Source: Anaerolineae bacterium
GTDB lineage: Bacteria > Chloroflexota > Anaerolineae > Promineifilales > Promineifilaceae
Direction of reading: 5' to 3'
Assembly (NCBI GenBank): GCA_023954475.1
Contig: JAMLHW010000005.1
Location: forward strand, 124,001 to 188,000
DNA length: 64,000 bases
Every line of letters starts with the position of its first letter. Position 1 is the first letter of the stretch. Of the stretch, positions 29,112 to 38,713 are shown piece after piece. A program made the translations under genes and the position numbers. A model generated the notes under the pieces. It had not been told where the DNA came from and ran no database searches. It saw nothing but the letters and a program-made list of their open reading frames with translations.

Positions 29112-29282
29112 AGCGCATCAAGTGTAGCCATGTTTGAGGCGGAGTGTGTGCGAGACGCCGCGCGAATAAGAACGGATTAATGGTACGGTTGCAACTTCTC
29201 AGTAGCGATGCCGGCAACCAATGTTGTCATTTGCAGGTGACTCAACTATCATCATGCCGACAAGATACAAGGCAACACTTTC

Positions 29283-29897
29283 ATGGACGCACGCCGTCGT
29301 ACCTACATTATTCTGTTGAGCATTATTCTGTTGACAATTCCGTGCTATTGCACCGGGTTTGGGGCATTGCGCATGGCAGACCGGAATACGGTGCCGACAG
29401 TGACACCAACGGCACCACCCACATTCGTATTGCCCGGCACAAGGCTAACGGTGACCAATACAGCTACAGCGACGCGCACGCCCACAGCCACGCTGACGCC
29501 ATCTACAACGGTCGGCACGCCCGATGCTACGCCGACATCTGCCCCTACACTTACTTCGACACCGACTCGCCTGCCGACTTTAACACCGACACCGACAGCT
29601 ACAGCAAGTCCAACAGCAACGCCCACACCAACACCAACGCCGACGCCCACACCGACGCCGACCTCAACACCCACACCAACGCCCACACCGACGCCATTGC
29701 CGACAAGCACGCCATCACCCACGGCAACGGCTACGATGACGCCTGAACCGACGGCAACAGCAACACCACTGCCGACCAACACACCCACTGTAGCACCGAC
29801 GAATACGCCGCTGCCGACACCAACCTTTACCCCGGAACCGGTACCAACAGATACGCCATTACCTGAACCGACGCCGACCAACACACCGGAGGCTTGA
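29283..29897 (+). CDS. Secreted Thr/Pro-rich low-complexity protein
   Basis: A 204-residue protein with an N-terminal membrane or signal segment ([16 protein letters not shown], with a possible lipobox-like Cys) and then about 160 residues of Thr-Pro dipeptide repeats with Ala, Ser and Leu. No folded domain follows. The same composition links lipobox to domain in several lipoproteins here, so this may be a stand-alone wall spacer or a lipoprotein that lost its domain. A long opposite-strand frame is a by-product of the repeat. The stop is 11 bp before the first M42 peptidase gene. Confidence 0.6.
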   Translation: MDARRRTYIILLSIILLTIPCYCTGFGALRMADRNTVPTVTPTAPPTFVLPGTRLTVTNTATATRTPTATLTPSTTVGTPDATPTSAPTLTSTPTRLPTLTPTPTATASPTATPTPTPTPTPTPTPTSTPTPTPTPTPLPTSTPSPTATATMTPEPTATATPLPTNTPTVAPTNTPLPTPTFTPEPVPTDTPLPEPTPTNTPEA

Positions 29898-29908
29898 TCG
29901 CATTCATT

Positions 29909-30985
29909 ATGGAAACTTTGCAATTGTTACGTACGTTGTCTGAAGCGCGTGGCCCTTCCGGGTTAGAACGGGCAGCGACAGATGTCATCGCCGATTTGTG
30001 GCAGCCGTTTGTCGACTCAATAGCCGTCGACCGCTTAGGCAGCCTGGTCGCGACCAAGAATGGCTCAGGAACCGCGCCGCGTCCACGCCTGATGCTGTCC
30101 GCCCATTGCGATGAAATTGCGTTGATGGTGACAGATGTTGTGGAGGCGAATGGATTTGGCTTTTTGCGTGTGACTGCGGTGGGGGGTGTTGATATTCGCC
30201 ATTTGTACAGCCAGCGTGTCGTCGTGCATGGGCGCGAGGATATACCGGGCGTGCTGGCGTCGCTGCCGACACGGCTGTTGCCGGAAGACCGTCGCTCCGG
30301 CGCTTATGGATTTGAGGATTTGATGGTGGATGTGGGACTTTCGGCCGAATCGACACGCAACCTGATCCGCATTGGCGATTTCGTCACATTTGATCAGCAT
30401 TTGGTCGAGCTGGTCAACGGTCGCGTTGCAGGCAAAGCACTTGACAACCGGGCCAGTGTCGCCGCCGTTACAATCTGTCTGGAACAACTACACGGACGTG
30501 CGCATGTGTGGGATGTGCTTGCTGTGGCTTCGTCGCAGGAAGAAACGCGACTGCTTGGCGCAGCTACGAGCGCTTATCGCTTACAACCGGACGCGGCGGT
30601 TGCGCTCGATGTGTCCTATGCCACATCGTATAACGCCAAAGACAGTATCAACGTCGAATTGGGCAGCGGCCCGATGATCGATCAGTGCATCAATATTCAT
30701 CCCGGCATAAACAAAGCGCTGATCGACGCTGCCAAAGCGTTGGAAATCAAATTCACCCATGTCGGCTACGGTGGCAACAGCGGTACCGATGCCCAGTATA
30801 TTCAGATTGCCCGCGCCGGTATTCCCACGGGCTTGTTGTCGATTCCGCAGCGCTATATGCACACGATGGTCGAGACGGTCGACATCAAGGATGTTGAACG
30901 CACCGGACGACTTCTGGCTGAGTTTGTTGTGCGATTATCGGCCGATTTTATCGACACAATTTCGGCCGAAATGCTGGAGGCGTAG
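29909..30985 (+). CDS. M42 family metallopeptidase (tandem copy 1)
   Basis: A 358-residue M42 aminopeptidase. Metal and catalytic residues are visible in order: His and Asp in SAHCDEIAL, Asp in KALDNRASV, Glu pair in SSQEETRLLGA, Asp in VALDVSYA and His in YMHTMVETVD. M42 enzymes form dodecameric tetrahedral (TET) particles that cut N-terminal residues from short peptides. The ATG at 29909 matches the family start; a TTG five codons upstream is less likely. The stop abuts the ATG of copy 2. Confidence 0.9.
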   Translation: METLQLLRTLSEARGPSGLERAATDVIADLWQPFVDSIAVDRLGSLVATKNGSGTAPRPRLMLSAHCDEIALMVTDVVEANGFGFLRVTAVGGVDIRHLYSQRVVVHGREDIPGVLASLPTRLLPEDRRSGAYGFEDLMVDVGLSAESTRNLIRIGDFVTFDQHLVELVNGRVAGKALDNRASVAAVTICLEQLHGRAHVWDVLAVASSQEETRLLGAATSAYRLQPDAAVALDVSYATSYNAKDSINVELGSGPMIDQCINIHPGINKALIDAAKALEIKFTHVGYGGNSGTDAQYIQIARAGIPTGLLSIPQRYMHTMVETVDIKDVERTGRLLAEFVVRLSADFIDTISAEMLEA

Positions 30986-32020
30986 ATGAACGCGTTACTC
31001 AAACAACTCACCGAAGTCAACGGCGTCTCGGGCGATGAAAAAGCAGTACGCTTGCTGTTGCGCGACTTGATCAAAGACCACGTCGACGACTATTGGGCAG
31101 ACGCAGTCGGCAACTTAATCGCGCTCAAGAAAGGCACCGGCGAATCTGATTTGCGCGTCATGGTCGATGCCCACATGGACGAAATCGGACTGGTCGTCAA
31201 ATCGGACGGTTCCGACGGCACACTGGAATTTGACAAACTGGGTGGCATCGATAACCGTACCCTATCCGGCAAAGTCGTACACATCGGCAAGGACAAGATT
31301 CCCGGCGTCATTGGGCTAAAACCAGTACATCAAAGCAGCATAAGAGAACGCAGCGCGGTTCCCAGTGATCTGCGCATCGACATCGGTGCCAACAAGAAGG
31401 AAGAAATCAACGGCAAGGTGAAAATCAGCGATCACGTCGCTTTCGTCAGTTCGTACACCGAGCTTGGACCGACAGCAATTGGCAAAGCGTTTGACGACCG
31501 TGCCGGTTGTGCCGCGATTGTCGAACTGCTGCGCGGTGAACGCTACCCGTTTGACTTGTATGCGGCATTCACCGTGCAGGAAGAAACGGGCATGGCCGGC
31601 GCATTGGTCGCTTCCTATCGCGTAAAACCGGATGTCGCTGTCGTATTAGAGTGTACGCCGGCCTACGATTTGCCCAACGAGAAAGATGTCAGTGCCAATA
31701 CAAAGCTGGGTGCGGGGCCTTGCATCTATGTGATGGACAATCGGACGATGCATGATCCGCGTCTGGTCAAACATGTGATGGAATCGGCCGAAAAACACCA
31801 TATTCCCTTCCAGATCAGGCAACCAGGCGGCGGCGGCACCAACGCCGGCAAAATCCAGCAAGCACACATCGCCGTTCCCGTCGTCACCGTCGGCCTGCCC
31901 GGACGCCACGCCCACACACCAAACGGCATGATCAGTCTCGACGACTACAAAAACTACGTCAAACTGGCAGACGCCGCGCTGCGCGAGTTGACACGCGACA
32001 CAATCACACGTAACTCATAA
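30986..32020 (+). CDS. M42 family metallopeptidase (tandem copy 2)
   Basis: A 344-residue M42 peptidase with DAHMDEIGL, KAFDDRAGC, TVQEETGMAGA, VVLECTPA and RHAHTPNGM. The fourth ligand position is Glu rather than the Asp of copies 1 and 3, which in this family often goes with a change of metal or substrate preference (inference). It starts on the base after the stop of copy 1 and so is almost certainly co-translated. It contains one TCGGCCGA site. Confidence 0.9.
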   Translation: MNALLKQLTEVNGVSGDEKAVRLLLRDLIKDHVDDYWADAVGNLIALKKGTGESDLRVMVDAHMDEIGLVVKSDGSDGTLEFDKLGGIDNRTLSGKVVHIGKDKIPGVIGLKPVHQSSIRERSAVPSDLRIDIGANKKEEINGKVKISDHVAFVSSYTELGPTAIGKAFDDRAGCAAIVELLRGERYPFDLYAAFTVQEETGMAGALVASYRVKPDVAVVLECTPAYDLPNEKDVSANTKLGAGPCIYVMDNRTMHDPRLVKHVMESAEKHHIPFQIRQPGGGGTNAGKIQQAHIAVPVVTVGLPGRHAHTPNGMISLDDYKNYVKLADAALRELTRDTITRNS

Positions 32021-32089
32021 AACAGATCTGTGTGCCCGCCCAGCACGGACAAGCTTTCTCCATTACGCATTTATGACAAAGGAAAAAAG

Positions 32090-33091
32090 ATGGAAGCATT
32101 AACCAAAAAACTCGTCGAAGCATTTGGTCCTTGCGGATTTGAAGATGAAGTCCGCGACCTAATTCGTGAAGAAGTGGCTCCCTATGCCGACGAAATCGAA
32201 GTCGACCAGATGGGCAATTTGTATGCCTTGAAAAGAGGGGACGGCAGCGGATTGAAAGTAGCAATCGCCGCTCACATGGACGAAATTGGCCTCATCGCCA
32301 CGCATATTACCGAAGAAGGATTTGTGCGCTTTACCAATCTGGGATTCATCATTCCACATACGTTGATGGGAGCCCGTGTCCGATTCGCCGACGGCACCCT
32401 GGGCGTCGTATCGCGTGACAAAGCCCGTTTCGTAGCCGACATGGACAAAATGCCGGGAGTAGACCAACATTTCATCGATGTAGGCGCATCCAGCCGCGAC
32501 AATTGTCCGGTCAAGATCGGAACACCCGGTGTGATCTGGCAAACAATGGAAGTTCAGGGATCGCGCTGGATTGCACGTTGTCACGACGACCGGATCGGCT
32601 GTGTGATCGGCGTCGAGGCACTCAAACGCCTGGCCGAAACGCCGCACGACGTCTACTTTGTCTTTACCGTGCAAGAAGAAGTCGGCACACGCGGCGCGGC
32701 TACGGCTGCTAATCGCATTGAACCGGACGTGGCGATTGCGGTGGATGTTACACCGGCATCAGATGTCATCGAAGGTTTCCCAATGCAAATGAAGCTGGGC
32801 GACGGACCCGGCATCAAGATCAAGGATATGGGCATGATCGCCCACCAGGGATTGGCCAGATTGATGCAGCGCCGTGCCGAAGAAGCCGGCATTCCCTATC
32901 AGCCGGAAGTATTACTCGTTGGCTCGACCGATGCGCGAGCGATGCAAATTGCCGGGCCGGGTTCAGCCGCCGGCGCGATTTCGATTCCGAACCGCTATAC
33001 GCACACGACGAGCGAAGTGGTTGATGCGGCAGATGTCGAGAATAGCGTGCGTTTGCTGGTTGAAATCCTGAGCAAACCCATCGCGTTGTAA
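32090..33091 (+). CDS. M42 family metallopeptidase (tandem copy 3)
   Basis: A 333-residue M42 peptidase: AAHMDEIGL, CHDDRIGC, TVQEEVGTRGA, IAVDVTPA and YTHTTSEVVD. The ATG at 32090 follows AAGGAAAA and begins the family N-terminus (MEALTKKLVEAFG); a 20-residue upstream extension is not supported. The three copies differ enough to have distinct specificities. In archaea, TET subunits of different type assemble into mixed particles; a bacterial parallel is possible but not shown by sequence. This copy carries no TCGGCCGA site. Confidence 0.9.
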   Translation: MEALTKKLVEAFGPCGFEDEVRDLIREEVAPYADEIEVDQMGNLYALKRGDGSGLKVAIAAHMDEIGLIATHITEEGFVRFTNLGFIIPHTLMGARVRFADGTLGVVSRDKARFVADMDKMPGVDQHFIDVGASSRDNCPVKIGTPGVIWQTMEVQGSRWIARCHDDRIGCVIGVEALKRLAETPHDVYFVFTVQEEVGTRGAATAANRIEPDVAIAVDVTPASDVIEGFPMQMKLGDGPGIKIKDMGMIAHQGLARLMQRRAEEAGIPYQPEVLLVGSTDARAMQIAGPGSAAGAISIPNRYTHTTSEVVDAADVENSVRLLVEILSKPIAL

Positions 33092-33111
33092 TGTAACAGC
33101 GCCTGTCTGTC

Positions 33112-33903
33112 GTGAAAAGTGAGCGTTATCTCGGTCGAATCGGCTACAGCGGATCGCTTGAACCGACTGCAGATACGTTGCGCCAACTCCATCGAGCACA
33201 CATGCTGACGGTGCCGTTTGAGAATCTCGACATTTCGCTGGGAAACCGTATCGAACTAGACCTGCCTTTGCTCTACGAAAAAATCGTCACGCGGCGGCGC
33301 GGCGGTTTTTGCTATGAGTTGAATGGCCTGTTTGCGTGGCTGTTGTGCGAATTGGGCTATGATGTCGTGTTGCTTTCAGCGCGGGTGTTCAGCAGCGGAT
33401 CGTTTAACGCCGAATTTGATCATTTGTTGCTGCTGGTTGACACGGGCGAACAGTTGATTGCCGATATCGGGTTCGGTGATTCATTTATTGAGCCGCTGGG
33501 ATTCACTCAAATCGGCCGAGATACTTCAGGCCGTTCCTATCGCTTCATCGAAGCAGACTCCAACTGGATTTTGCAGCAACAGCAACCACTTGCTGCCTGG
33601 CAGACTCAGTACAAGTTTACGCTGCGACCGCGACAATTGGCCGATTTTCGGCCGATGTGTCACTATCACCAAACATCCCCACACTCCGGCTTTACGCGGA
33701 AGTCGATTTGTTCGCTGACATTACCAGATGGCCGCGTTTCGCTGTCCGCTAACCAGTTGATCGTCACGAAGACAGGCCAGCGCCACGAACAGACAATACC
33801 CGATACAACCGCCTACCGTGTTGTGTTACAAAAGCATTTTGGTGTTGAATTAGATGATGAAATCGATTTGACTGTGTTACTGTACCCGAAAACTGCCACG
33901 TAA
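33112..33903 (+). CDS. Arylamine N-acetyltransferase
   Basis: A 263-residue NAT family enzyme that transfers acetyl from acetyl-CoA to arylamines or arylhydrazines. The Cys-His-Asp triad is visible: Cys in RRRGGFCYELNGLF, His in FDHLLLLV and Asp in IADIGFGDSF. The N-terminal HMLTVPFENLDI block is also conserved. The start is the GTG at 33112, 20 bp after the M42 copy 3 stop; no strong ribosome-binding site is seen. It is convergent with the AttH-like gene, and two TCGGCCGA copies lie within it. Confidence 0.92.
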   Translation: MKSERYLGRIGYSGSLEPTADTLRQLHRAHMLTVPFENLDISLGNRIELDLPLLYEKIVTRRRGGFCYELNGLFAWLLCELGYDVVLLSARVFSSGSFNAEFDHLLLLVDTGEQLIADIGFGDSFIEPLGFTQIGRDTSGRSYRFIEADSNWILQQQQPLAAWQTQYKFTLRPRQLADFRPMCHYHQTSPHSGFTRKSICSLTLPDGRVSLSANQLIVTKTGQRHEQTIPDTTAYRVVLQKHFGVELDDEIDLTVLLYPKTAT

Positions 33904-33936
33904 CGCCGTAACCAACCTATGAATGTCGGTTGCCGG

Positions 33937-35097
33937 CTACTGTTCCTCGGCGTAGCCGGTCATCTCCATGTACCCCCGCGCCGTTGTCGGCCGACTTTCT
34001 CGCGTACCGTCAAACTGTACCGCGCCCTCCCAATAGACGCTATTGGCGAAATTGAGCTCCTGATTATCCATCAGCGCACCCCCTCTAATGCTCAGATCGA
34101 TGCCGGGCAACTCCAGAGACCACGCTACAGGATACGTCGCACCGCTCGCCGGGCTTGTCCAGCGCTCGTCAACCGTCAGATCCCAGTCCGTTACGTTCAG
34201 CGATTGAACAGTGCCATCGGCATTGATGAAACTGCCGCTGCTGTATGGTTCCACCGAACCGTCAGCCTGCCGAATCTCGAACAACATCAGCGCCGTGCCA
34301 TCATCAAATTGCAGTGAGAGCCAATCCCAGCCGGTTGCGCCTTCGCCGAGTACGCTGGTGCTGTATTCGTGATCTTTCCACGCCTTTCCTGTGACCACAA
34401 ACGTCTCGTCACCGAGCCGGATCGTTCCGTCGGCGAGTTGCTGTACCTGCGAGTAGTAATACGACGCGTTACCCGGTTCTTCGCTCTTGGGGCTGAGGCC
34501 GCCGTCGCCGTGCAAAACGGGCGGCAGCGTCTGTGTCAGGTCCAGCGTGAGCGCGTAGTCGTCCGTTGCCGCGTCGATCGTAATGATGTCACCGTTTTGT
34601 GTGACGCCCCAATCCTCAATCCAGACGCGATACGGTTCTGCCTGCGCTCCTGCCAATCCAGCCGCACCTCGGCTGTACAAATCTGAATAGTAGAATTCTT
34701 CATTGTCAATGTCGCTAATTGTGAAGTGGGCGAAGTAGATTTGATTGGTCTGCCAGTCGGATTTGGGATTGGGGATGTCGGATATCGGATCGGGTGGTGC
34801 GAGTGCACGGCGGAAAATGGTGAACTGGAAGCCAAACTGGCGCGCGTCTTCCGTTTCCAGATTGCCCGTGTAATACCACCATTCGGTCTGGTAGTCGTCG
34901 TGTGCGCCAAAGTCGCGCGGGAACTCGATATTGTTGGGCTCGGTCGCGCGTGCGTATCCTTCGTCAGCCTCTGCGGACAGGGCTGTGATCAGGGTTGAGG
35001 CGGGTGTTTCGGCCGAAACCGACTGTTCGCGCCACCATAACCCAACCACGACAACCAACAAACCAACTATCAAACCAACCAACAATGTTTTCTTCAT
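33937..35097 (-). CDS. AttH/CrtC-like lipocalin-domain exported protein
   Basis: A 386-residue exported protein with an N-terminal membrane anchor (LVGLIVGLLVVVVGLWW) and the AttH/CrtC beta-sandwich: DDYQTEWWYYTGNLE, FGFQFTIFRR, GKAWKDHEYSTS and GWDWLSLQFDDGTALMLFEIR. CrtC-like annotation as carotenoid 1,2-hydratase is common but the genomic setting, next to an ABC ATPase and an FtsX-like permease, matches the attEFGH arrangement. Its ATG overlaps the permease stop by one base. It probably handles a lipid or hydrophobic ligand at the membrane (inference). Confidence 0.8.
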   Translation of the reverse strand: MKKTLLVGLIVGLLVVVVGLWWREQSVSAETPASTLITALSAEADEGYARATEPNNIEFPRDFGAHDDYQTEWWYYTGNLETEDARQFGFQFTIFRRALAPPDPISDIPNPKSDWQTNQIYFAHFTISDIDNEEFYYSDLYSRGAAGLAGAQAEPYRVWIEDWGVTQNGDIITIDAATDDYALTLDLTQTLPPVLHGDGGLSPKSEEPGNASYYYSQVQQLADGTIRLGDETFVVTGKAWKDHEYSTSVLGEGATGWDWLSLQFDDGTALMLFEIRQADGSVEPYSSGSFINADGTVQSLNVTDWDLTVDERWTSPASGATYPVAWSLELPGIDLSIRGGALMDNQELNFANSVYWEGAVQFDGTRESRPTTARGYMEMTGYAEEQ

Positions 35098-37667
35098 CAC
35101 TCACTCCGAATTGCCGACGCGATCACCGTCTTACCCAGGCGCAGCGACGGGTAGATCGCGGCCAGCAGCGCGGCAACCACCGCGATCAGGAACGCCTGCA
35201 CAAAGTAGCCCGGCTCCAGATACATCTGCAGCGTCCAGCCGAAAGACCGCAGGTTGATGACGTAAATTAGAATCCAGGCCAGAATAAAGCCAACCGGCAT
35301 GGCGAGAATGCCTGCCGTGCTGCCCATCAGGCCCGTTTCGAGGAATGTCAAGCGCCATAATTGACTCAACGTCATGCCGGTGGCACGCAGCACACCCAGT
35401 TCGCGCGCCCGCTCCAGTTGTAAGCTCATCAATGCGCTGAGCACGCCGATAAACGCCACTACCGTTGCCAGCAGGCGCAGGGCCGACGTAATCGCAAACG
35501 TGCGGTCGAACACTTCCAGCGAACCGGCACGCAACCCCTCGTTTGAAGTAATGGTCAGGGCTTGCATGTCGGCAAATTCGGTTTGCATCGCGGTGACGAT
35601 GGCGTCAATGTCCGTACCCGGTTCGACGAACAAAGCCAGGTCGGAAATGCGATCATCGCCCCATTCGGCCGAAAACAGTTCTTTGCCCAACCAGACGACG
35701 CCACGCTCCGATGTGTAATCGTACAGCACTGCGAGTACCGGAAATTCGCGGGGACCGGACGGCGTTTGCAGCGTCAGCGGTGCGGGCGGGAGGCTGATGC
35801 TGTGGCGCACCATGAACGGCTCGGAAATGATGACGCCTTCCCCAGCCAAAACGCGATCCCACAACGTCGCGTCGTCGCCGTCAGACCAGAATATCGGCCG
35901 ATTCCCGTTCGACACGTCGTCACTGACCGCAAAGGCGTCAATTGATTGTGCCAGATCGGGCGCAAAAATATCTATCGACCGCGCCGATACACCTCGTTCG
36001 ACGCCCGGCCATGCTAGCGCAGCTTCCATTACCTCTTGCGAGACAAACCCGTTGTCGCTGGCATTGGTCGTGGTGGGCGGCGACAAATAGATGTCGGCGC
36101 GCAGCGTTTGTTCGAGCCAGATTTCGACCGTCTGGCGGAACGAACCGACCATGATCGACAGGCCGATGATCACCGACACCGCAATCATCAGCGCTGCAAT
36201 CGCAATCGACGTGCGGCTCAGCGAGCGGATGATGTCGCGCGGCGCCATGCGACCCAAAACGCCGAGCAGGCGATTGCCAATCGGTGTCAGGATACGCATC
36301 AACACGACGGTCGTCGGCGGCGTCAGCAGGGCCGCCGCGAACAAAATCGCGAAAATACCGGCAAATGCCAAAATCAAGCCGCCCAAATCGATCCACAGGA
36401 ACAGCGCGCCCATGACACCGAGCGCGATGCCGCCTGCGATCAGCCACGGTTGCAGCGTCGTGATTTTCGATTCGAGCGTGGAGCGGCGCAGCGTGGCGTT
36501 GGGCGGTGTGCGCATCCCGTCAATCGCCGGCAACAGCGAGGCAAACAAAGCCGCTGCTACGCCAATGACCAGTCCTTTGACCAGCGTGAACGCCGGAACG
36601 GTGACGCTCTGCACGTTGACGACGAAATAGAGGTCGTTGATCGTCTGGGTGACCAGGCCGACCATGCCCTGACCGAGAATGACGCCGAGACCGAGGCCGA
36701 GCAGCGACCCGATCAGACCCAGCACGGCGGCTTCGGCCAAAATCAGGGTTGCCAATTGGCCGCCGGTGACGCCCACGCAGCGCAAAATACCGAACATTGG
36801 CCGACGCTGGACGACACTGAAAGTAACCGTATTGTAAATGAGGAACATACCGACGACGAGCGCCAGCAAACTCATCGCGGTCAGATTGAGTTCAAAGGCG
36901 GCGGTCATCTGCTGAATGGCGTTGCCGCGCGCGGCGGCGGTTTCGATGTTGGCGTTAGCCGGTAAAATAGCGCTGATTTGCGCTAAAACAGCATCATCCT
37001 CGACGATCAGGTCAATGTGACTCAGCGTGCCGACCTGGTCGAGCACCTGCTGTGCCGAGCCGATGTCCATGAAGATCAGATTGCTCAAACCGCGTTCGGT
37101 GAGGGCGTCAGTCGTTTCAATCAAGCCAATGATGCGGGCCGGCGTCGTTTGTCCAGCGAAATCGATGGTGAGGGTGTCGTTGAGGGCGAGATCGTTGGCA
37201 GCGGCAAATTCGGCCGAAAGCAACACGCTATTCGGCTCGACTAAAAATGCACCGAGATCGGTGCCAATTGCGCCTTGTTCACCACCGAGATAGGAGCGGA
37301 ACGGCGGCTCCGCAAATGGGTCAACGCCGAGCAGGCGCACCGGCTGACTGCCCAGTTCAGGGCTACCGACGTAGCCTTCGACGACGGGCGCGGACAGTTT
37401 GTAGCCCAATTCGTTGCGCAGCGCGACGTAGACTGATTCGTCCAGTCCATTTGGTCCGCCAATGATGCGATGAGTCGTTTTACCAGTGACGGTATCGGCC
37501 GAAAGCGCAAACGCCCGACTCGCCGAGCCATTCGCCAGGTCAATCGAAACCATCATCGCCACGCCGAGCGCGACACCGATGATGAATAGCACATATTGGA
37601 ATGGACGCCGTCGAATGCGCCGCCACGCCGTGCGATAGAGGGGGAACGTCGAGACAGTGGGGTTCAT
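35097..37667 (-). CDS. FtsX-like ABC transporter permease (MacB/LolC type, double length)
   Basis: An 856-residue permease with two tandem FtsX-type units: N-terminal helix then a periplasmic MacB core (about residues 60-250), three helices, a linker (about 430), a second helix and core (about 500-720), and three final helices. VGMFLIYNTVTFSVVQRR and VLSALMSLQLERARELGVLRATG are the FtsX helix/coupling segments. Start at 37667, five bases after the ATPase stop. Such mechanotransmission-type exporters move lipoproteins, peptides or lipids rather than small solutes. Confidence 0.9.
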   Translation of the reverse strand: MNPTVSTFPLYRTAWRRIRRRPFQYVLFIIGVALGVAMMVSIDLANGSASRAFALSADTVTGKTTHRIIGGPNGLDESVYVALRNELGYKLSAPVVEGYVGSPELGSQPVRLLGVDPFAEPPFRSYLGGEQGAIGTDLGAFLVEPNSVLLSAEFAAANDLALNDTLTIDFAGQTTPARIIGLIETTDALTERGLSNLIFMDIGSAQQVLDQVGTLSHIDLIVEDDAVLAQISAILPANANIETAAARGNAIQQMTAAFELNLTAMSLLALVVGMFLIYNTVTFSVVQRRPMFGILRCVGVTGGQLATLILAEAAVLGLIGSLLGLGLGVILGQGMVGLVTQTINDLYFVVNVQSVTVPAFTLVKGLVIGVAAALFASLLPAIDGMRTPPNATLRRSTLESKITTLQPWLIAGGIALGVMGALFLWIDLGGLILAFAGIFAILFAAALLTPPTTVVLMRILTPIGNRLLGVLGRMAPRDIIRSLSRTSIAIAALMIAVSVIIGLSIMVGSFRQTVEIWLEQTLRADIYLSPPTTTNASDNGFVSQEVMEAALAWPGVERGVSARSIDIFAPDLAQSIDAFAVSDDVSNGNRPIFWSDGDDATLWDRVLAGEGVIISEPFMVRHSISLPPAPLTLQTPSGPREFPVLAVLYDYTSERGVVWLGKELFSAEWGDDRISDLALFVEPGTDIDAIVTAMQTEFADMQALTITSNEGLRAGSLEVFDRTFAITSALRLLATVVAFIGVLSALMSLQLERARELGVLRATGMTLSQLWRLTFLETGLMGSTAGILAMPVGFILAWILIYVINLRSFGWTLQMYLEPGYFVQAFLIAVVAALLAAIYPSLRLGKTVIASAIRSE

Positions 37668-37671
37668 CGCA

Positions 37672-38418
37672 TCATCCCAGTATCGGTTCAAAAGCTAGCT
37701 GATAATCGTCGCTTTCGCTGTGACCGCTGGTCGCGATCAACTGTCCATCGTGCAGGCGGAAGACGCTATCAGCAAGCGGCACAACCTCTGGGCTATGTGT
37801 CGCCATAATCAGCGTTTTGCCTGCTTCGCGTGTCAAATCGAGCAGCAGCGCCATGACGCGTTCACCCGTGTCTTCATCGAGATTGCCGGTCGGTTCGTCG
37901 GCCAGGACGAGCATCGGATCGTGGGCCAAAGCGCGGGCAATGGCTACGCGCTGCTGCTCACCGCCCGATAACTTGTCGGGAAAGGTGTCGCGCCGGTCGG
38001 CCAGGCCAACCCGTTCGAGCAAAGCCATCGCCGTTTTTTCGACCTCTTTCTGCTTGCGACCCGCCAACTCTGACGGCAGGGTGATGTTTTCGAGGACGGT
38101 CAGGGTTGGAATCAGGTTGAAAAACTGGAAGATGAAACCGATGTTATCGCGCCGGAAGAGGGTTCGCTGCTTGTCGGTCATGGCGGTAATCGATGCGCCG
38201 TCGATAGAGATGTCGCCGCTGTTAGGAATTTCGATGCCGCTGATCAGGTTAAGCAGGGTGCTTTTGCCGCTGCCGCTGCGACCCAGCAGAATCGTGAATT
38301 CGCCGCTGACAAAGTCGTGATCAAGGCTGTCGATGACAACGCGGTCGCGCCCACCTTCAGAAAAGTGTTTGTTGAGATTGCGGATGGAAACGACAGGAAC
38401 TGAATCTCTGGTAGTCAT
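37672..38418 (-). CDS. ABC transporter ATP-binding protein (LolD/MacB family)
   Basis: A 248-residue ABC ATPase: Walker [15 protein letters not shown]-loop [18 protein letters not shown], signature [27 protein letters not shown] (Walker B with catalytic Glu) and H-loop ATHSPEV. The FNLIP segment after the Q-loop is typical of the LolD/MacB/FtsE group that pairs with FtsX-like permeases. It is the first gene of the three-gene exporter operon with the double permease and the AttH-like protein. Confidence 0.95.
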   Translation of the reverse strand: MTTRDSVPVVSIRNLNKHFSEGGRDRVVIDSLDHDFVSGEFTILLGRSGSGKSTLLNLISGIEIPNSGDISIDGASITAMTDKQRTLFRRDNIGFIFQFFNLIPTLTVLENITLPSELAGRKQKEVEKTAMALLERVGLADRRDTFPDKLSGGEQQRVAIARALAHDPMLVLADEPTGNLDEDTGERVMALLLDLTREAGKTLIMATHSPEVVPLADSVFRLHDGQLIATSGHSESDDYQLAFEPILG

Positions 38419-38713
38419 GGCAACTTCTCGCTCAAAAATATTTGCAAAACATAGAAAACAAGTCGCAATTTATTGATCGTTTGTGAAAGATAGCACAAGC
38501 AGCTGTTTTTATCAGCGCACACGGCGGCAGTCATGTTTATTTCTAACGGAGAGCATGGCAGCGCAACTTACCAGCATGGAATGATGAATGCTGGTTCACC
38601 GACGCGACGCGAGGTTCGTTTTTCAAATAACCCATCGCTACAATTGGCTGATTTTCACAAACTGTTTCGGCCGATAGCGGTCGATTTGATCTCATTATTG
38701 CAAGGAAAACCCC
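38419..38713. other. Divergent spacer between the exporter operon and the M1 peptidase gene
   Basis: About 295 bp, AT-rich next to the ATPase start (poly-A/T tracts around 38430-38510), with one TCGGCCGA near 38666. A short open frame inside it has no ribosome-binding site or protein-like make-up. It should hold both divergent promoters; no consensus pair stands out. Confidence 0.35.

Noticed and set aside
29600-29700. Short regular repeats that look array-like
   Set aside because: They are irregular Thr-Pro codon repeats without spacers, so not a CRISPR array.
29345-29923. Long minus-strand open frame rich in Gly-Val over the Thr-Pro gene
   Set aside because: It is the mirror of the ACN-CCN codon repeat; no ribosome-binding site or domain, and the plus frame has a signal segment.
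33937-35097. Calling the AttH-like protein a carotenoid hydratase
   Set aside because: No carotenoid genes nearby; the ABC exporter context favours the AttH reading.
36036-36965. 309-codon plus-strand open frame inside the permease gene
   Set aside because: Composition is Arg/Gln/Asp-rich shadow of the FtsX permease read antisense; no start signal.
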